Shown here piece by piece: positions 1-8,267 of a stretch of 64,000 nucleotides of DNA; position 1 is the stretch's first letter; each line of letters opens with the position of its first letter. Origin of the DNA: Bradyrhizobium stylosanthis (lineage in GTDB: Bacteria > Pseudomonadota > Alphaproteobacteria > Rhizobiales > Xanthobacteraceae); contig NZ_LVEM01000002.1 of the NCBI RefSeq assembly GCF_001641335.1, positions 1,434,123 through 1,498,122 on the forward strand. Direction: 5' to 3'. The notes beneath the pieces were generated by a model, which made no database searches, had not been told where the DNA came from, and saw only the letters and a list, made by a program, of their open reading frames with translations. A program made the position numbers and the translations under genes.

Positions 1-1369
1 CGAGATTATGCGTGCTCGGATAGGGCGGCGTCGGATAGGTCACGGTGGCGCCGACGGCGTCGTAGACCGCCGCGCCCTGCTTGTAGGCATGCGCGCGCAT
101 CGCGAGGTCGTTGGGATGATCGTCGAAATGCACGCTCGCGACCGGCTGGCCGAATTTGTCCTTCACGGTCGGGTCGAGCGTGATGCGGTTGGTCTCCTGC
201 GGCATGTCCTCGCCGACCAGCCACATGCCGGCCATCCTGGGATAACCGTCGAGCGCCGACGTGAACGGACGGCCCCAGGCGCCGGGATTGAGGAACGCCG
301 CCATGAAGGGCAGGCCGATCGACAGCGTCTCCATCTCGTAGCCGCCGACGAAGCCGCGCTTCGGATTGTTGGCGGCTTCATCGCGGATGATGCCGGCCAT
401 CGTGGTGCCGCGATACATGTGCACCGACTTCTCGAACACGGCATAGACGCTGCCGGTCATGTGGCGCATGTAATTGCGGCCGACCTGTCCCGACGAATTG
501 CCGAGGCCGTCGGGGAACATCGTGGATGCGCTGTTGAGCAGCAGCCGCGGGCTCTCGATCGAGTTGCCGGCGACCGCGACGATGCGCGCCTTCTGGCGCT
601 GCATGGCGCCGCTCTCGTCGGCGTAGACGATGCCGGTCACCTTGCCGCTCGCGTCATGCTCGATCTTGACCGCCATGCTGCTCGGCCGCACTTCGAGATT
701 GCCAGTGGCTTCGCCCTTGGGGATCTCGGTGTAGAGCGTCGACCATTTCGCGCCCGACTTGCAGCCCTGGAAGCAGAAGCCGATCTGCTGGCACGAGCCG
801 CGTCCGTCGCGCGGCTGGCTGTTGATCGCCATGTTGCCGGTGTGCACGGTCTTGTAGCCGAGCTTCTTCGCGCCCGCCTCCAGCACCTTGAAGTTATTGT
901 TGCCGGGAAGTCCGGGAATGCCGTTGGTGCGGGTCACGCCCATCTTGTTCTCGGCCTTGGCGTACCATGGCTCCATCTCCGCCAGCGTCACCGGCCAGTC
1001 CAGGAGGTTGGCACCGGGAATGTTGCCGTAGGCGCTCTTCACCCGGAATTCGTGCTCGTCGAAGCGCAGCGACGCGCCGGCCCAATGCACGGTCGAGCCG
1101 CCGACCGCCTTGACGATCCAGGCGGGCAGGCCCGAAAAATCCTTGGCGACGCGCCACGTCCCCGACGTGGTGCGTGCATCGGTCCAGGCGAGCTGCGAAA
1201 AACTCTCCCACTCGTCGTTGATGAAGTCCTGGTTCTCGATGCGGGGGCCAGCCTCGAGAATGACCACCTTGACGCCCTTCTGCGCGAGCTCGTTGCCCAG
1301 CGTGCCGCCGCCGGCACCGGAGCCGACGATCACCACAACGCTGGAATCGTTCAGATCGAATTTTGCCAT
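1..1369 (-). CDS. GMC-family FAD oxidoreductase, partial (C-terminus beyond left edge)
   Basis: About 456 residues are visible and the frame is still open at base 1, so the C-terminal part is missing. The N-terminus has an FAD dinucleotide-binding motif GSGAGG at residues 16-21, followed by a strand ending ILEAGP. Near residue 190 there is a Cys-rich stretch (CQQIGFCFQGC) typical of the large flavoprotein subunit of membrane-bound alcohol, sorbitol or gluconate dehydrogenases. The gene lies 27 bases downstream of a gluconate-dehydrogenase subunit-3 gene and in the same operon as a cytochrome c gene. I infer the dehydrogenase subunit that passes electrons to the cytochrome. The substrate cannot be told from sequence. 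ATG start at 1369 is preceded by AGGAGAA. Confidence 0.9.
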   Translation of the reverse strand, partial: MAKFDLNDSSVVVIVGSGAGGGTLGNELAQKGVKVVILEAGPRIENQDFINDEWESFSQLAWTDARTTSGTWRVAKDFSGLPAWIVKAVGGSTVHWAGASLRFDEHEFRVKSAYGNIPGANLLDWPVTLAEMEPWYAKAENKMGVTRTNGIPGLPGNNNFKVLEAGAKKLGYKTVHTGNMAINSQPRDGRGSCQQIGFCFQGCKSGAKWSTLYTEIPKGEATGNLEVRPSSMAVKIEHDASGKVTGIVYADESGAMQRQKARIVAVAGNSIESPRLLLNSASTMFPDGLGNSSGQVGRNYMRHMTGSVYAVFEKSVHMYRGTTMAGIIRDEAANNPKRGFVGGYEMETLSIGLPFMAAFLNPGAWGRPFTSALDGYPRMAGMWLVGEDMPQETNRITLDPTVKDKFGQPVASVHFDDHPNDLAMRAHAYKQGAAVYDAVGATVTYPTPPYPSTHNL

Positions 1370-1396
1370 ATGCGTTCTCCTGAACCGTTGGGTGAC

Positions 1397-1945
1397 CTAG
1401 GCCTTCGGCAGCCAGTCGATGTCGGCGAAGCCGCGGTTGATGTAGCCGCCGTGCTCGGCGGAGGAGCCCTCGTAGCCGAAGCGCGGCCAGACCTCTTTCT
1501 GGTTGTAGAGCGAGACGACGAGGTCGCCGCGCACCTTCTGGAAGAAGTCGCTTTGCTCGATCTCCTTCAGCAGCACGACGCGGTCGGCTTCCCACGGCAC
1601 TTCGGCATAAGCGACCTTGTGGCGATCCCTGGCGTTCTGGTCGAGCCGTGTGATGCCGTCACTGATCAGCGATTTGACGGCGGGATCCTTTGCCGCCTTG
1701 CCGTCCCACGGCTTGATCGCGGTGATGTAATAGCTGTCGCCGAGCACATCGTGCGGATAGATGTCGCGCGCGACCTTCAGCAGCGTCTTCATCGTCGCGG
1801 GCGAGAGCGTGCTGGCATCCTCGGCCCAGGCATCCTCGATGCTCACGGTGACGCTGGTCGCGACAGCGACGACCGGAACGGCAGTCGCCGCACCCTTGAG
1901 AAAGACGCGGCGGCTGTGCTTGCTTCGACGATCGACTTCTCTCAT
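1397..1945 (-). CDS. Gluconate 2-dehydrogenase subunit 3 family protein, Tat-exported
   Basis: A protein of 182 residues. It begins with a twin-arginine signal: SRRVFLKG at residues 11-18, then a hydrophobic stretch and a likely AWA cleavage site near residue 37. The rest matches the small gamma-type subunit of FAD-dependent membrane dehydrogenases, which forms a complex with the GMC flavoprotein and is co-exported with it by Tat. The frame stays open upstream, but the ATG at 1945 has a perfect GGAGGA ribosome site 5 bases before it and places the Tat motif correctly, so I chose it. The neighbours (flavoprotein 27 bases downstream, cytochrome upstream) support the call. Confidence 0.9.
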   Translation of the reverse strand: MREVDRRSKHSRRVFLKGAATAVPVVAVATSVTVSIEDAWAEDASTLSPATMKTLLKVARDIYPHDVLGDSYYITAIKPWDGKAAKDPAVKSLISDGITRLDQNARDRHKVAYAEVPWEADRVVLLKEIEQSDFFQKVRGDLVVSLYNQKEVWPRFGYEGSSAEHGGYINRGFADIDWLPKA

Positions 1946-1989
1946 GGCATTCCTCCGTGGATTTTTATGATTGGGGTTGTTGTGATTGG

Positions 1990-2385
1990 TCAGCCGAAGC
2001 GCCCGCCTTTCTGGATCACCTCGATCTTGTAGCCGTCGGGATCGCTGACGAAGAAGAAGCGCGCCAGCGTCTTGCCGTCGTGCTTGAAGTCGCGCAGCGG
2101 CCCCGGTGCGAGCTTCTCGCGCTCGAAGCGGGCGTGCTCGGCATCGACATCGTCGACCACCACGGCGAGATGGCCGTAGCCGTCGCCGAGCGCATACGGC
2201 TCCTTGCGATCGAAATTGACCGTCAGCTCCACCTCGAATGGTGAGGAGGGGTGACGCAGATAGATCAGGGCAAAGTCCGAAAACTTGAGATGATCGGCGA
2301 CCTCGAGGCCAAAGGCGCGCCTGTAGAAATCGAGCGCGCGTGCCTCGTCGAGCACGCGGATCATGGAATGAACGGGCTTTGCCAT
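1990..2385 (-). CDS. VOC-family (glyoxalase/bleomycin-resistance fold) protein
   Basis: A protein of 131 residues with the paired beta-alpha-beta-beta-beta modules of the vicinal oxygen chelate fold. Candidate metal ligands of the glyoxalase I type are H6, E51 or E53, H72 and E122; the ending DPDGYKIEVIQ is typical of lactoylglutathione lyase-like proteins. Its ATG follows directly after the stop codon of the upstream cytochrome gene, so the two are co-transcribed. Whether it acts on methylglutathione adducts or on a product of the neighbouring dehydrogenase cannot be read from sequence. No signal peptide, so it is cytoplasmic, unlike its operon partners. Confidence 0.85.
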   Translation of the reverse strand: MAKPVHSMIRVLDEARALDFYRRAFGLEVADHLKFSDFALIYLRHPSSPFEVELTVNFDRKEPYALGDGYGHLAVVVDDVDAEHARFEREKLAPGPLRDFKHDGKTLARFFFVSDPDGYKIEVIQKGGRFG

Positions 2386-2772
2386 TCAGTTCTGCTCCTT
2401 CAAGTAAGCGATGATGGCTGCGCGCGTCTCCGGCTTCGCCTGCCGGTAGACCATGGTCGCGCCGGGAATGACGGCCTGTGGATTGGTCAGCCAGGCATCG
2501 AGCTTCGCATCGTCCCAGGCGAATTCCGCCTTCGACAGCGCCTCCGAGTATTTGAAGCCTTCGGCCTTGCCGGCGGAGCGGCCGACGATCTTCACGAGCG
2601 GCGGGCCCTGCCGCATCGGTTCCGACAGGTTCAACGTGTGGCACACCGCGCATTGCTGCTTGAAGAGCGTGGCGCCATCCGGGGGCTTCGCGGCCGGCAA
2701 CGGCATTTGCGCATCGGCAACCCTGACCAACAGCACCATCGCGGTGCACAATCCCAGCACGATCGCGCGCAT
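2386..2772 (-). CDS. Secreted monoheme class I cytochrome c
   Basis: A protein of 128 residues with a signal peptide (residues 1-22, cleavage after ADA) and one heme attachment motif CAVCH at 41-45. M107 in the segment PGATMVY is the likely sixth heme ligand. It resembles small cytochromes of the c-552/c2 type. First gene of the leftward operon with the VOC protein and the two dehydrogenase subunits, so it is probably the periplasmic electron acceptor. The open frame reaches a TTG at 2808, but ATG 2772 gives a proper signal peptide. The classical gluconate dehydrogenase cytochrome carries three hemes; this one carries one. Confidence 0.88.
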   Translation of the reverse strand: MRAIVLGLCTAMVLLVRVADAQMPLPAAKPPDGATLFKQQCAVCHTLNLSEPMRQGPPLVKIVGRSAGKAEGFKYSEALSKAEFAWDDAKLDAWLTNPQAVIPGATMVYRQAKPETRAAIIAYLKEQN

Positions 2773-3075
2773 CGCCAAGAATCCGCCATCCACATTCACG
2801 CTGCGCAAACTCTAGGCGGCGGCAAAGATGCGGTGGTAGTAGCGGGCTGTTTCGCTGCACGCGGAGATGTTCGTGATGTGTGCCGTTCCGCGCTGCCTTA
2901 TATGCGGAGCACAATTCCGCGAAACCGCCGTCAAATCCCTAAACGTTCACCACACCATGCGCATTGCATGACGATCGCGCCGCTCGAACTCTCGATGCGA
3001 TGCAATGGTCCGGTGCAGACGAGCGGCGTCGCGAGCCGCCGCGCCATTTGTCGCGAAAAAATCCAGGAGAAATGG
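2773..3075. other. Intergenic region with divergent promoters presumed
   Basis: About 300 bases between the leftward dehydrogenase operon and a rightward small secreted protein gene. It should hold both promoters. I see no clear operator, hairpin or repeat in it. Confidence 0.5.
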
Positions 3076-3381
3076 ATGAAGTTGGTGAAGACCTCGATGA
3101 TCGCATGCGCTCTGTCGGCTCTCATTGCGACCCCCGTTCTCGCGCAAAGCGCGCCACCCGCCAAGACAGGCGGCACCGTGCAAGGCAAACCCGTGCAAGG
3201 CAGCACGATGGGCAGCGGCGATGAGGAGATGGACGCCCAGCCGGGCGCAGCGGGCGAGAAGACCGGCATGAAGCCGACCAAGGGCACCAGAGGCACGGTC
3301 GGCACCACGGGCAGCGCCGCGCACAAGGGGACAGCCAGCGATTCCACCACGGGCGGCGCAGCCCCGTCCAAGCGCTACTAG
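3076..3381 (+). CDS. Small secreted low-complexity protein, unknown function
   Basis: A protein of 101 residues. It starts with a signal peptide (MKLVKTSMIACALSALIA, cleavage after LAQ at about residue 24). The mature part is rich in Gly, Thr, Ala, Lys and Ser with short repeats such as GGTVQGKPVQG and GTRGTVGTTG, and is probably unstructured. I recognise no domain. The ATG at 3076 follows CCAGGAGAAATGG, a good ribosome site. A strong hairpin follows the stop codon. Similar small secreted proteins of unknown function are common in Bradyrhizobium; that statement is from general knowledge, not a search. Confidence 0.7.
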   Translation: MKLVKTSMIACALSALIATPVLAQSAPPAKTGGTVQGKPVQGSTMGSGDEEMDAQPGAAGEKTGMKPTKGTRGTVGTTGSAAHKGTASDSTTGGAAPSKRY

Positions 3382-3393
3382 TCCTCCGACGGC

Positions 3394-3424
3394 AGAACTC
3401 CGGTCGCGCTGCGGCCGGAGTTCT
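3394..3424. terminator. Bidirectional terminator-like hairpin
   Basis: Perfect 10-base arms AGAACTCCGG (3394-3403) and CCGGAGTTCT (3415-3424) with an 11-base loop, between two convergent genes. Only a weak T-rich tail (TGCTTGT) follows on the plus strand. Confidence 0.7.
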
Positions 3425-3430
3425 TGCTTG

Positions 3431-3847
3431 TCAGTCGTCGAAGCTCCGGCCGCGGCCGGCCTTGACGTCGCCGCGGCGTTTCTTGCCCTCGAGCCGGCGC
3501 TGCTTGGAGGCAAAGGTCGGCCGCGTCGCGCGACGCGGCGTCGGCCGCACCATGGCCTCCTTCAGGATCTCGAGGAGGCGGTCGACGGCATCCTGGCGGT
3601 TGCGCTCCTGGGTGCGGAAGCGCTGGGCGTGGATCACGATCACGCCGTCCTTGGTCATGCGCTGGCCGGCGATGCGGGCGAGGCGGATCGATGCGTCCTC
3701 CGGGATCGTCAGCTTGCGCGTGTCGAAGCGGAGCTGCGCGGAGGTCGCGACCTTGTTGACGTTCTGCCCGCCCGGCCCGGAGGCGCGGACAAAGCCGATC
3801 TCGATGTCGTCCTCGTCGATGACGAGATCGCGGGATATCCGCAGCAT
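3431..3847 (-). CDS. arfB: Peptidyl-tRNA hydrolase ArfB (ribosome rescue)
   Basis: A protein of 138 residues with the release-factor GGQ motif in GPGGQNVNK (GGQ at 26-28), which hydrolyses peptidyl-tRNA, and a basic C-terminal tail (RPTFASKQRRLEGKKRR) that in ArfB/YaeJ enters the empty mRNA channel of stalled ribosomes. Its length matches the ArfB family; it lacks the codon-recognition domains of RF1/RF2. The frame extends to a GTG at 3886, but the ATG at 3847 places the GGQ domain at the usual distance from the start. It is convergent with the small secreted gene and shares the intervening hairpin. Confidence 0.92.
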   Translation of the reverse strand: MLRISRDLVIDEDDIEIGFVRASGPGGQNVNKVATSAQLRFDTRKLTIPEDASIRLARIAGQRMTKDGVIVIHAQRFRTQERNRQDAVDRLLEILKEAMVRPTPRRATRPTFASKQRRLEGKKRRGDVKAGRGRSFDD

Positions 3848-3987
3848 GATGGCACCATTCGTGATGTCCGGACATACCGCGGACACCGGCCTTCAGCAAT
3901 GGCGCCGGTCTCGAAACGCAAATGGCCGGGGCGAGCCCGGCCATTCAGGAAGCGTATCGAGACGAGGTCGAATGCCAGTTCGACTTG

Positions 3988-5358
3988 CTAGTTCGATTTG
4001 GGCGCCGTGGCTGCCGGCTGCGCGGCGGCCTGCGGGGCACGGCCGACGACGACGGTCAGCAGGCCCTGGCCCCAGAGCCGCTTGGCGGCCGCCTTGGCGT
4101 CGTCGAGGGTGACGGCGTCGACGATGGCATTGCGCTTCTCGATGTAATCGATCGGCAGCTTGTCCTGCTGGTACTGCAGCAGCGCCTGGGCGAGCTTGGA
4201 GGAGGTGTCGAGCGCCAGCATCTGCGAGCCCTTGAGGTAGGACTTGGCCTCGTCGAGCTCCTTCTGCGTCGGGCCCTCCTCGGCGATGCGGCGGATCTCC
4301 TTGTCGATGGCCTCGATAGTGTCGCCGGCGCGGTCGGCGCGGGTGCCGGTGTTGCCGATGAAGACCGCCGAATGCTCCATCCAGAGCAGGGATTCGAACA
4401 CCGAATAGGCGAGGCCGCGCTTCTCGCGAACCTCACGATAGAGCCGCGAGGACAGGCCGCCGCCACCAAGGATGTGGTTGACGACATAGGCCGCCATGAA
4501 GTTCGGGTCGCTGCGCTTCACGCCGGGGCCGCCGAAGGTGATGACGGTCTGCGGCACGTCGAGCGGCACGAACGCACGCTGCGGCGGCTTGGCCGCCTCG
4601 ACGTCGGCGACCGGCGTCAGATTGGCCTTGGCGGGCAGGCTGCCGAAGGTGTGGTCGAGCAGCTTGCCGAGCGTCGCCGGATCGACGTCGCCGACGACGG
4701 CGACCTTCAGCCCGTCCTTGGCGATGACGCGGCCGACATAGTCTTTCAGGTCAGCGACGGAGATGGTCGGCACGCTGTCCAGCGTGCCGTTGGTCTGCCG
4801 GCCGTAGGGATGATCGCCGAAGGCGACCTCCAGGAACTTGCGGCTCGCCAGCGACGACGGATTGGTGGTCTCGCGGCGCAGGCCCGAGATCACCTGCGAG
4901 CGGATGCGCTCGACATCGACGGTGTCGAAATGCGGCGAGGTCAACGCCATCCTGAGCAGGTCGAAGGCTTCGTCCTTGTTGTCGCGCAGCATCCGCAGGC
5001 TGCCGCGGAAGGTGTCGCGGGTGGCGCTGAAGGAGAGCTCGATGGCGCGGCGGTCGAGCCGCTCGTGGAAGGTCTTGGAGTCGAGGTCGCCGGAGCCTTC
5101 GTCGAGCAGGTCGCCGACCAAATTGGCGACGCCAGACTTGTCCTTGGGATCCTGCGACGAGCCGCCGGCAAAGGAATATTCCATGGCGATCAGCGGCACG
5201 GTGGCGTCCTGCACGAACCAGGCCTCGATGCCGCCGGGCGAAACCAGGCGCTGGATCTTCGCAGCCGCCTGCGACGGCGAAACGGTCGCAAGCGCGAGCG
5301 CCGCACCGGTGACGAACGACAGCGCGAAATGACGCGCGCGGAGGAAGGGATAGGTCAC
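3988..5358 (-). CDS. M16-family peptidase-like protein, inactive partner subunit
   Basis: A protein of 456 residues with a signal peptide (cleavage after SQA) and the two-domain M16 fold. The zinc-binding HxxEH motif is missing: at its place stands ANLVGDLLDEGS. It keeps the R/Y-containing segment SSRLYREVREKRGLAYSV typical of the non-catalytic half of bacterial M16B heterodimers. The GTG at 5358 overlaps the stop of the upstream catalytic M16 gene by 4 bases (GTGA), so the two are translationally coupled and the products likely form a periplasmic protease heterodimer. An upstream in-frame start exists but would run into the neighbour. Confidence 0.9.
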   Translation of the reverse strand: MTYPFLRARHFALSFVTGAALALATVSPSQAAAKIQRLVSPGGIEAWFVQDATVPLIAMEYSFAGGSSQDPKDKSGVANLVGDLLDEGSGDLDSKTFHERLDRRAIELSFSATRDTFRGSLRMLRDNKDEAFDLLRMALTSPHFDTVDVERIRSQVISGLRRETTNPSSLASRKFLEVAFGDHPYGRQTNGTLDSVPTISVADLKDYVGRVIAKDGLKVAVVGDVDPATLGKLLDHTFGSLPAKANLTPVADVEAAKPPQRAFVPLDVPQTVITFGGPGVKRSDPNFMAAYVVNHILGGGGLSSRLYREVREKRGLAYSVFESLLWMEHSAVFIGNTGTRADRAGDTIEAIDKEIRRIAEEGPTQKELDEAKSYLKGSQMLALDTSSKLAQALLQYQQDKLPIDYIEKRNAIVDAVTLDDAKAAAKRLWGQGLLTVVVGRAPQAAAQPAATAPKSN

Positions 5359-6752
5359 GAACGCTTCTCCTCGCGCTTGGTGGCGGCGGTGTCCTTGATC
5401 AGATAGCCCGTCACCGAGCGCTTCTTCTCGAGCCATTTCTGCGCGGCGGCGCGGACCTGGTCGGCGGTGACCGCGCGGATGCGGTCGGGCCAGCTCCTGA
5501 TGTCCTCGATCGACAGGCCCGTGGTCAGCGCGCCGCCATACCAGCGCGCCAGCACGGCCTGATTGTCCTGGGCGTAGATCGCTTCGGCAATGAGCTGGGT
5601 CTTCACGCGCTCCAGATCCTCGGCACGGATCGGGTTCTGCGCGATGTCGGCAATGACACCGTCGATCACCTGCTCGACCTCGGTGAAGCTGACACCGGGC
5701 TTCGGCGAGGCCGAGATCGCGAACTGGGTCGGGTCGAGCGAGATGCTGGAATAGCTGGCGCTGGCGGAGACCGCGAGCGGCTTGTCCACGACGAGCGCAC
5801 GGTAGAGATAGGAGTTGCTGCCGCTGCCCATCAGCTGCGCCAGCACGTCGAGGGCCGCGCTCTCGCCGGCTGCCGCCGTGGTTGCGGACGGAACGAGATA
5901 ATAGCGGCGCAGGTTCGGCTGCTCGACGCGCGGGTCGGCCAGCGTGACGGTGCGCGGCGCCGCCGGCTCCGGCTCCTGCGGGCGGATACGTCGCGCCGGG
6001 ATCGCGGGCTGGGCCGGGATCGAGCCGAAATTGCGCTCGACCAGCGGGCGGATGTCGGCGGCCTCGACGTCGCCGGCGATGACCAGGATCGCGTTGTTCG
6101 GCGCGTAGAAGCGGCGGTAGAAGGCGAGCGCGTCCTCACGATCGAGCTTCTCGATCTCCTGATGCCAGCCGATCACCGGACGGCCGTAGGGATGGTTGAG
6201 ATAGAGCGCGGCCATGATCTGCTCGTTGAGCCGCGCATCGGGATTGTTGGCGACGCGCATGTTGTACTCTTCGAGCACGACGTCGCGCTCGGGCAGCACG
6301 TTCTCGTCCTTGAGGATCAGGCCGGTCATGCGATCGGCCTCGAACTCCATCATGGTCGGCAGCTGCTCCTTCGGGACGCGCTGGTAATAGTTGGTGTAGT
6401 CCACCGAGGTCGAGGCGTTCTCGTTGCCGCCGACGCGGAGCACGGTCTGGGAGAATTCGCCGACCGGATGCTTCGAGGTGCCCTTGAACATCAGATGCTC
6501 GAGGAAGTGCGCGAGCCCGGACTTGCCCGGCGTCTCGTCGGCCGAGCCGACCTTGTACCAGATCATCTCGGTGACCACGGGCGTGCGGTGATCGGGGATC
6601 ACCACGACCTGCATGCCGTTGGAAAGCGTGAAGCTGGCGGGCGGCGCCGATGTCACCGTGGTCTGGGCGAGGGCGGCGCCGGCCGAGAGGACACTCGTCG
6701 AAAGCAGCGCGGCTAGGAGGTTGGCCGCCGATCGGTAAGAGGACATCATCAT
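5355..6752 (-). CDS. M16-family zinc metallopeptidase, catalytic subunit
   Basis: About 465 residues: signal peptide (cleavage after ALAQ near residue 30), then an M16 catalytic domain with the inverted zinc motif HFLEH at 82-86 and the downstream glutamate in ERDVVLEEYNMR. It degrades peptides in the periplasm. Coupled by a 4-base overlap to a non-catalytic homologue. Three consecutive ATG codons (6752, 6749, 6746) stand after AAGG; the third has the best ribosome-site spacing, so the true start may be 6746. Last genes of the ribF-ileS-lspA run, an order common in Bradyrhizobiaceae. Confidence 0.93.
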   Translation of the reverse strand: MMMSSYRSAANLLAALLSTSVLSAGAALAQTTVTSAPPASFTLSNGMQVVVIPDHRTPVVTEMIWYKVGSADETPGKSGLAHFLEHLMFKGTSKHPVGEFSQTVLRVGGNENASTSVDYTNYYQRVPKEQLPTMMEFEADRMTGLILKDENVLPERDVVLEEYNMRVANNPDARLNEQIMAALYLNHPYGRPVIGWHQEIEKLDREDALAFYRRFYAPNNAILVIAGDVEAADIRPLVERNFGSIPAQPAIPARRIRPQEPEPAAPRTVTLADPRVEQPNLRRYYLVPSATTAAAGESAALDVLAQLMGSGSNSYLYRALVVDKPLAVSASASYSSISLDPTQFAISASPKPGVSFTEVEQVIDGVIADIAQNPIRAEDLERVKTQLIAEAIYAQDNQAVLARWYGGALTTGLSIEDIRSWPDRIRAVTADQVRAAAQKWLEKKRSVTGYLIKDTAATKREEKRS

Positions 6753-6938
6753 CCTTATGAAAGGCCGAGCCCGGATGTCCGGCTCGGAGGGCACGGCATG
6801 CTACACCGTGCGGCTGAGGCTTCGCGTCACGAAGCAGAGAACTCAACGCGTAGGCAAGTTACTGATAAGCAATTTAAGACCGCGCCGGGCTGCACGAGCC
6901 GCCGGCGCGCTTCATGATGTCGCGGTGGACGAGGAACG

Positions 6939-7667
6939 CTATTGTTCCTTGTCCTTGCCCGACATGATGTCGAAATAGGTCCGTCGCGACTTGTCCGGGC
7001 CGGCGCCATAGGCGTAGTTCGGCGACGGCGTCTGGTAGCCCGGCGGCGGCTCGACCAGCGACTGGCGCGGCGGCTCCGTGGTGAACTGCTTGGACTCGGA
7101 GCTGTTGCCGCCCTTCATCATGTTCCACAGGCCGCCGGCGTAGCCGAGCTCGGCGGGGCTGAGCGACGGATTGCCGTTGGTGCCCGGCTGGATCGGATCG
7201 TTGCTGGTGCGGGGGGCTGCGGCAACCTGGCCGGCCTTCATCTCGGCGGGCGTCAGCGGCTGGGCGGCCTGCCAGTTCTCGGTCGCCTTGACCGCCTTCT
7301 TGCGCTGGGCGATCGCTTCCTTGCGGCGCTTCTCGTCGGGGTCCTTCGGCCAGTTCGGCGCGTTCTTGGCTTCGGTGCCCGCGGGCGGCGGCAGGTCGAG
7401 CTTCGGCGGCACCACCAGCGGCGACCGCTCGCGGTACTCGATGCCCTTCTTCTCCATGCTCTTGGCGCCGATGCCGGACATCAGGTTGTCGATGAGCTTC
7501 TCTTCGAAGGTCATGTCGTCGTCATCGTCGCCGTCGTCACCGGCGCGGGCCGCACCTGTGGACATGACGAGGCCGATGCCGAGCACGACGGCGGACAATT
7601 TCAATGCCTGCCAGAACCCCGACCGGGGATCTCGAACCATCGAACCGCTGGTCTTCGGGCTGCGCAT
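6939..7667 (-). CDS. Secreted protein with acidic cluster, unknown function
   Basis: A protein of 242 residues. It has a signal peptide (ALKLSAVVLGIGLVMS, cleavage after ARA), then an acidic run GDDGDDDDDMTFEEK, a short helix LIDNLMSGIGAKSMEKKG, and a Pro/Lys/Gln-rich, probably unstructured remainder ending DIMSGKDKEQ. I recognise no enzyme domain. It lies 98 bases downstream of lspA and upstream of the M16 protease pair in the same direction. It is not a lipoprotein by sequence (no lipobox Cys). The ATG at 7667 has AACAGG about 8 bases before it; the frame extends further upstream but without a signal-peptide-compatible start. Confidence 0.75.
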   Translation of the reverse strand: MRSPKTSGSMVRDPRSGFWQALKLSAVVLGIGLVMSTGAARAGDDGDDDDDMTFEEKLIDNLMSGIGAKSMEKKGIEYRERSPLVVPPKLDLPPPAGTEAKNAPNWPKDPDEKRRKEAIAQRKKAVKATENWQAAQPLTPAEMKAGQVAAAPRTSNDPIQPGTNGNPSLSPAELGYAGGLWNMMKGGNSSESKQFTTEPPRQSLVEPPPGYQTPSPNYAYGAGPDKSRRTYFDIMSGKDKEQ

Positions 7668-7765
7668 CACTGTACCTGTTCCAAATTGTGGCAGTTTGCC
7701 GCTCGCATGCGGCTGAAAACCCTCGCAAAAGCAAGGTTCCACGTGCCGGTCCGTATCGGCCGGGA

Positions 7766-8260
7766 TCAGGGCGCTTTTGCGGCGGGTACCCCCAGGAAGG
7801 AATCATACAATAGCGCCGCCACCCCAGCAACGATGGCCACGTCCGCGAGGTTAAACACGTACCAATTATAGGTATTTCCGCCGATATCGATGTGAAACAG
7901 GGCGAAATCGACCACCGCGCCATAGGCCAGCCGGTCGATGCCGTTGCCGATGGCGCCCCCGATGATCAGCCCGAGCGCGACGGTCGCCAGCAGGGTGTGG
8001 GAGCGGGCCATCCAGATCGCCAGCGCCACCACCGCAATGGCCTTGACCGCCATCAGCGCGATCTGCGCCGCCTGGCCGTCGTTCTGGAGCCAGCCGAAGC
8101 TGATGCCGATATTCCAGGCCAGCACCAGGTCGAAGAACGGCGTCACCTTCACCACGCCGCGCCGGGCGAGGTCGAACCCGTTCAACAGCCACTGCTTCGA
8201 GGCCTGGTCGAGGATGACCGTGACCACGGCCGAGAGGATGCCGGCGCGGAGTGGGGTCAT
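7766..8260 (-). CDS. lspA: Lipoprotein signal peptidase (signal peptidase II)
   Basis: A protein of 164 residues with four predicted membrane segments. The two catalytic aspartates lie in the conserved segments GNGIDRLAYGAVVDF and FNLADVAIV. The enzyme cleaves the signal peptide of diacylglyceryl-modified prolipoproteins in the inner membrane, after Lgt (also in this window). The start is 7 bases after the ileS stop, an order (ileS-lspA) kept in many bacteria. Length is normal for the family. Confidence 0.97.
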   Translation of the reverse strand: MTPLRAGILSAVVTVILDQASKQWLLNGFDLARRGVVKVTPFFDLVLAWNIGISFGWLQNDGQAAQIALMAVKAIAVVALAIWMARSHTLLATVALGLIIGGAIGNGIDRLAYGAVVDFALFHIDIGGNTYNWYVFNLADVAIVAGVAALLYDSFLGVPAAKAP

Positions 8261-8267
8261 GCCGGGA

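Noticed and set aside
8..2032. Long plus-strand open frame opposite the dehydrogenase genes
   Set aside because: Shadow frame of GC-rich coding DNA; Arg/Ala/His-rich with no domain. The same holds for other very long frames such as 7938-10598 (opposite ileS), 22781-24730 (opposite uvrC) and 29727-31994 (opposite the kinase).
1397..2914. A long minus-strand frame extending the subunit-3 gene upstream
   Set aside because: The upstream part overlaps the VOC and cytochrome genes in another frame and is Arg-rich nonsense; the Tat start at 1945 with GGAGGA is convincing.
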